Assembly: GCA_026018925.1 (NCBI GenBank) | Contig: JAKSZU010000012.1 | Coordinates: forward strand, 26,959,814-27,023,813 | Origin: Tupaia tana | Lineage: Eukaryota > Chordata > Mammalia > Scandentia > Tupaiidae | Reading direction: 5' to 3' | Length of the DNA: 64,000 nucleotides | In this document: piece by piece, positions 59,798 through 64,000 of the stretch | How positions within the stretch are numbered: the stretch's first letter is position 1 | Layout: each line of letters opens with the position of its first letter | Position numbers and translations under genes: made by a program | The notes under the pieces: model-generated | The model's database searches: none | The model's input: the letters and a program-made list of their open reading frames with translations, nothing else | What the model was told of the DNA's origin: nothing

Positions 59798-60025
59798 GGA
59801 CCAGCAGTTAGCGTAATGGCTATGTCGTTGGACTACCACGTAGTCGACCGCGGTTCGCGTCCCAGACCCGGTGGCTTAAAACTCACGCCGGGTGCGTGTG
59901 CATGAGTGCCTAAGATCCCGAGAGGAGAATGGAGAAGAAGGGATTGCGGCGTGGCCATCCCCCCTGGGGAATGATTTCTCGCTTTCAATTTCCCTGTCTC
60001 TGTCTGGCGAGCGCACACGCCCTAT
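59798..60025 (+). repeat. SINE private to unit C, no A tail, exact TSD
   Basis: GGACCAGCAGTTAGCGTAAT to CGCACACGCCCTAT, ending without the usual GCGAAAACCTCTC(A)n. The 11-bp duplication aacaatgagag lies at 59787-59797 and 60026-60036. Confidence 0.93.
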
Positions 60026-60920
60026 AACAATGAGAGAATGAATAAAATAAAAACAATGGAAAAATGAGAGTGAAGGAGAAAAAGGTGGAAATTTATGAAA
60101 AATGAGAAATTATTTTCGTAGTGAGCTAACTAGAGAAAAGCAGGTTTGCACTCGAAGGAAATGGCACAATATAGTTATTTAAGTAGTATGGAATTGGCTT
60201 AGAAATATGTCTGATAGGAAGCAGAATTTAAATTTTGAAAATAAGAACTACAGAAAAGGAAATCAACTTATAAAAGGAAAATTTTACATCAGTTTCTCTG
60301 TCTTAAACTATGGGGAAAAGGACAGAGAGAAGAAATTTCTCCAATTCTAGGAATAACTACAGGGATACTGACTGTGGATGAACCCAAGAGGGTTGACTTA
60401 AAATCTACTGGGTCCCTCATGGTTTTGGCTACTCTCCAGGCAATCTTTCATTCCAAGTTTATAATGTCTCCTCCTTCTCTGCCACACAATCATTAGTGAA
60501 CATTAAAATTAAAGCGTTCTCTAGTTCGAGCTCCAGAAATTTATGCCGTGTCCCAGAATGCAGCAGAACTTACAATGAGTTCTGTTGGACAATGAGCACA
60601 AACATGGTCTCAGACGGACTTACAGAAGAAGAGCATCTGCATTGTAGAGACAAAGTGTGAAAAGTGATCCCAGTGATGTCAACAGTAACTCTTCGTAAAC
60701 GTCCTCACATCACATGGATTATACTTTATGTTGTTTACTGGGAACTGTTCCAAAGAGTGCAGATAGAAAGTAAAGCCATTGAAGATCACAGAACTCCAGA
60801 AAATGAGACTGGAATCCATGGAAGAGAAGAAATGATGTGCGCTGAGTGAAACTGATATGAAAAACTGATTATACCCTTCCAGAATCTGGTAAGAACAACA
60901 CAAACTCCCTTTCTACCATA

Positions 60921-60921
<1 letters not shown>

Positions 60922-60952
<31 letters not shown>
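60922..60952. repeat. (CA)n microsatellite
   Basis: Pure CA run inside unit C; absent from units A and B at the matching place. Confidence 0.9.
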
Positions 60953-60955
<3 letters not shown>

Positions 60956-62253
60956 CACAACAACTAGGGAGTAAGTCCATATTCCTAAACTAATCTCTAT
61001 GATTTCTTATTAGGCACTTTCCTATAATCATCTAGCCAACTACCCAGATACATACATACTCCCTCACCTGCCATCATTCTACCTCTACCTGCTGGGTAAT
61101 GGTCACACTCAACCTCCTACTCTTGAGTAAGTCAGACACTGTATTTGCTCTTAAAAGACTCTTTGTTTTAATTCTGATTACCCTAAGAAGGGAAAGATTT
61201 CTGCCCTTATTAAAGAGAGTAAGTGATCTATGGGTGGGAGTTTCATACAGTTATGTATATAGGCGTAAATGGAAATCACAGAACTTAGTTGACTAACTTG
61301 TTTATCATACAAAAAATTCACTGATACAGACTTTCTGTCATAATTCCCCCCTTATAATGTGATTATTTCACCTGAGGGTTTAGCAATATTAATTACAGTT
61401 GCTTTCTGAATTCCTGGCATATGGGTGACTTTGAATCTGTACTCAGCTAACACATGAGTTTGCTAACTAAAGAGACTTTACTGGAAAGTCTGAGAAAGAA
61501 TGGAATAAAATTTGATCGTTTTTTTTTTCTTTTCTCAGAATCACAAAAATTTCTGTAATGTATTGTTTTAGAATTTCCTGCATCAAAATAAATAATTTTT
61601 GAATGATGATTTTCATCAGAAAAAATTTCATAGCATATTATAAAAACCCAAGTTTTCAGAAAATTTAATAGTTAATGATTAAGTCTGCACATATTTACAC
61701 CTCTTTTCTGAAATATTTCTGGTGTCCGCAAACCTCTTCTCTATTATACCTATCCAGTTCTATATTTGATTCCTTTAATTTATCTTTCAACCTTTAATTT
61801 ACTTCTTGGTTCTAATGCCAGAGCTCTAAAAAAATCTATACATGCTTTTCAATTACTTATACTACATTAAGACTAATGAGTATTTATTGACCCAATGTCA
61901 TTCTAATGATAGCCCTGAAGAGTTTAAATTCAGGAACTTGGCTTCTTTTTGGGCTAATTGTTCATGTTTCCAGAATCTTGTAAGTACATTTGATAAGGAA
62001 TTGGTCCACTGTATGATGAACTCAGTCAATACATTGTGCTGTTCATAGTCTTGCCTCCTAGAGATACCTCCTCTCTAGGTATTCGTCTAGATAGAGTACA
62101 TAAGTTAAAATATTTTAAGAATAACTCAGTTTTAGGATTTCTTTGGCTAGAAATTTAGAAAAAAGAAAATACAATTTTAGTTGCTATTTAAAAAGTAACA
62201 AGGAGTTTTTGTTCTGACTTGTTGGAAGTTTATATAGACTTGAAAGAGTTTTT

Positions 62254-62256
<3 letters not shown>

Positions 62257-62306
<50 letters not shown>

Positions 62307-62550
62307 GCTTGCTAGAAATATAGAGAGAGACAGAGGGACAGAACAGAACGCGAGAAATCACCCCCTAATGATGATGGCCATGCTGCAATCCTTTCTCCTC
62401 CATTCTCCTCTATGGATATTGGGCATGTACACACACACACAGAAACACACAAACACACAGTGTGAGTTTAAGCCACGGGGTCCTGGACTCAAACCATAGT
62501 CAACTATATGGTTGTCCAACGACATAGCCATTACGCCAACTGCTGGTCCC
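62257..62550 (-). repeat. SINE private to unit C, with about 48-bp poly(T)
   Basis: Poly(T) at about 62257-62304, GCGCTTGCTAGAAATATAGA, GCCAACTGCTGGTCCC. TGAAAGA at 62241 and 62551 flank it. Unit A has the uninterrupted AGAAAGATCTTTTCTAAAG at about 23998. Confidence 0.92.
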
Positions 62551-62859
62551 TGAAAGATCTTTTCTAAAGCACTTCTGGCATACTTACCTGAAAGGACAAC
62601 CAGTCTCACACCTGGTAAACATGATAAATACAGCTACAGATATATAAATATATGACTCACTGGACATCTACTTTTTAAATCTCTATTCTCTTTCCTAGAG
62701 AAACTTTTACAGTAATATGCTGGTCAGTTTCTGAGAATCTTTTGGTGCAAATTTTTTCTGATATCCAGACAACTTGGAATAATAGAGAATCTGAGGGGTA
62801 GCTGGAATGTGGGGAATGAACTGATTCATTAAACTTTGATTAAAATGTAGTTTTCAGAA

Positions 62860-63105
62860 CAGTATGGTGGTAAAGACAGCTGGATCTCATGTGATTAACT
62901 GTTAGATTTAAGTCCTAAACACAGCAGCTTGAAAAATATACTGATGTGTGTGTGTGCATCTCCCAAATTCCTAAAAGTAAAATGGAGATGGAGAAAGATT
63001 GTGCTATGACCATCACTCATGAGAAAACTCATTTCTTTTTCTCTTTCTCACTTCCTTTCTTTCTCTCTCTCCACAGTGAAGATGCCCTCTGGCATTTTTT
63101 TTAAA
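62860..63105 (+). repeat. Old SINE, same insertion as in unit A
   Basis: AGTATGGTGGTAAAGACAGC, GATTTAAGTCCTAAACACAG, GCTTGAAAAATATACTG: paralogous to 24296-24523. Confidence 0.75.
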
Positions 63106-63402
63106 CAGCTTTTATATAAAGTAGGCAAATTTGCTTTTTGTATAATGTCCTATTCACAGGAATAAAAAGAATGTTAACATGCCAGCAACTTAACCCCTTC
63201 CATACCAAGGAGTTTTAGTTGGGCCGAATGGACTCAGCCTGCGACACATATAACAGCTTATTTATGCAGAATCTCTTGACTCTCTTTCTGTAAACAGTGA
63301 TATGACCCTAAGAAATTGTCTTTTTCCTTCGGTAATAAGATGAAAGATAAAATGTTAGGGTTCTACTTCAACTAGGCATGCTTAAATTACTGAATAAAAG
63401 CA

Positions 63403-63481
63403 AGAAGTCAGAAAAGTAGTGATGTATTTTCTCATTTTTTTCTATACAAAATTGTGTCATGACTTTCTGACGACTCACTGG
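63403..63481. mobile_element. Mariner-type MITE, degraded, same insertion as in unit A
   Basis: GTCAGAAAAGTAGTGATGTA on the left and GTCATGACTTTCTGACGACT on the right. Same place relative to the exon as 25085-25178, so it was inserted before A and C separated. Confidence 0.7.
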
Positions 63482-63544
63482 AATAAAAATAATGACATTG
63501 AATGAGACATTTCTTTTGTTTCCCTCCAGAAGCTCAAGGAAACC

Positions 63545-64000
63545 ATGACCATTTACAACAGCACAATCTTCATGCCTTCTGTGTTGACACTAGTGGGGAT
63601 CCCAGGCCTTGAATCTGTGCAGTGCTGGATTGGGATTCCATTCTGTGCCATGTATCTCTTTGCTATAATTGGAAACGTCCTCTTGTTGATCATCATCAGA
63701 TCAGAACACAGCCTCCATGAGCCCATGTACATTTTCTTGGGCATGCTAGCAGCCACAGATATTGCACTTGCTAGCAGCATTATGCCCAAGATGCTTGGAA
63801 TCTTTTGGTTTCATTTGCCGGAAATCTATTTTGATTCCTGTTTGCTTCAAATGTTCTTCATCCACACATTTCAATGTACAGAGTCAGGCATCCTGCTTGC
63901 CATGGCCCTAGACCGTTATGTGGCCATCTGTTATCCACTAAGACATGCCACCATCTTCACCCACCAATTGGTCATCCAAGTTGGGACTGTGGCAATCCTC
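63545..64000 (+). CDS. OR52A1: Olfactory receptor OR52A1-like, copy C (partial, cut by window end)
   Basis: Class I odorant receptor, first 152 codons, open to the window edge. The ATG at 63545 starts MTIYNSTIFMPSV. Motifs: NST glycosylation at 5-7, GIPGLE at 18-23, GN at 43-44, LHEPMY at 57-62, Cys99, MALDRYVAIC at 120-129, all aligned without gaps to copies A and B. The N-terminal part (about the first 33 codons) looks like copy B (STIFMPSV, TLVGIPG). From about codon 34 it is nearly identical to copy A (AMYLFAIIGNVLLLIIIRSEHS, QCTESGILLAM). That mosaic suggests gene conversion or recombination. A strong candidate splice acceptor ends at 63529 (GTTTCCCTCCAG). Whether the rest of the gene is intact cannot be seen here. 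Confidence 0.9.
   Translation, partial: MTIYNSTIFMPSVLTLVGIPGLESVQCWIGIPFCAMYLFAIIGNVLLLIIIRSEHSLHEPMYIFLGMLAATDIALASSIMPKMLGIFWFHLPEIYFDSCLLQMFFIHTFQCTESGILLAMALDRYVAICYPLRHATIFTHQLVIQVGTVAIL

Larger units (their letters stand above)
59745..64000 (+). repeat. Segmental duplication unit C (OR52A1-like, runs off the window)
   Basis: Homologous to units A and B (GAGAATTCGCCTAAATCAAC at 59771; AACATGGTCTCAGACGGACT near 60602; TGATCCCAGTGATGTCAACA near 60663; MITE at about 63403; exon from 63545). Non-coding parts are much closer to A than to B. It lies downstream of OR52A4, separated from A by two other genes and unit B. Confidence 0.85.

Overview
This window is vertebrate nuclear DNA from a placental mammal. 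It has long intron-free class I olfactory receptor (OR) coding exons set in AT-rich DNA that is dense with SINEs, microsatellites, and MIR and LINE relics. There are no bacterial-type operons, no rRNA genes and no CRISPR arrays. The dominant SINE is tRNA-derived and about 250 bp long. I do not recognise it as Alu, B1/B2, carnivore CAN, bat VES, horse ERE, hedgehog ERI or shrew SOR, so I leave the lineage open.

There are six intact OR coding exons and one exon cut by the window edge, all on the + strand: an OR52-family gene (6104-7063), an OR51-family gene (15940-16905), OR52A1-like copy A (25241-26191), OR52A1-like copy B (34339-35277), an OR52A5 orthologue (45729-46685), an OR52A4 orthologue (52626-53576) and OR52A1-like copy C (63545 to beyond 64000). 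A degenerate OR51-type 3' fragment lies at about 56650-56870. From memory, human 11p15.4 next to the beta-globin cluster has the order OR52A1, OR52A5, OR52A4 in the direction of transcription. The window therefore looks like the orthologous segment, with OR52A1 multiplied to three copies. No globin exon is present.

Layout: 1-21.7 kb holds the OR52 and OR51 genes, many SINEs and older repeats. A segmental duplication unit of about 5 kb (OR52A1 exon plus about 3 kb upstream) occurs at about 21.77-27.1 kb (A), 30.9-36.2 kb (B) and 59.75-64+ kb (C). C lies beyond OR52A5 and OR52A4, so it is not a simple tandem neighbour. Insertions date the units: a mariner-type MITE and an old SINE are shared by A and C and absent from B. 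Each unit also carries private SINEs, some with clear target-site duplications, and matching empty sites can be seen in the other units. The coding exons show mosaic similarity that suggests gene conversion.

The receptors are 7TM G-protein coupled receptors. Each is expected to be expressed alone in olfactory neurons and to signal through Golf. They work as a repertoire, not as a pathway. I found no new type of biological system. The interesting content is the duplication and conversion history, an intact OR52A4 where (from memory) the human gene is frame-shifted, a MITE close to the receptor exon, and an unassigned SINE family. Coordinates of repeats are estimates by eye, good to about 5-20 bp, unless a target-site duplication fixes the edge.
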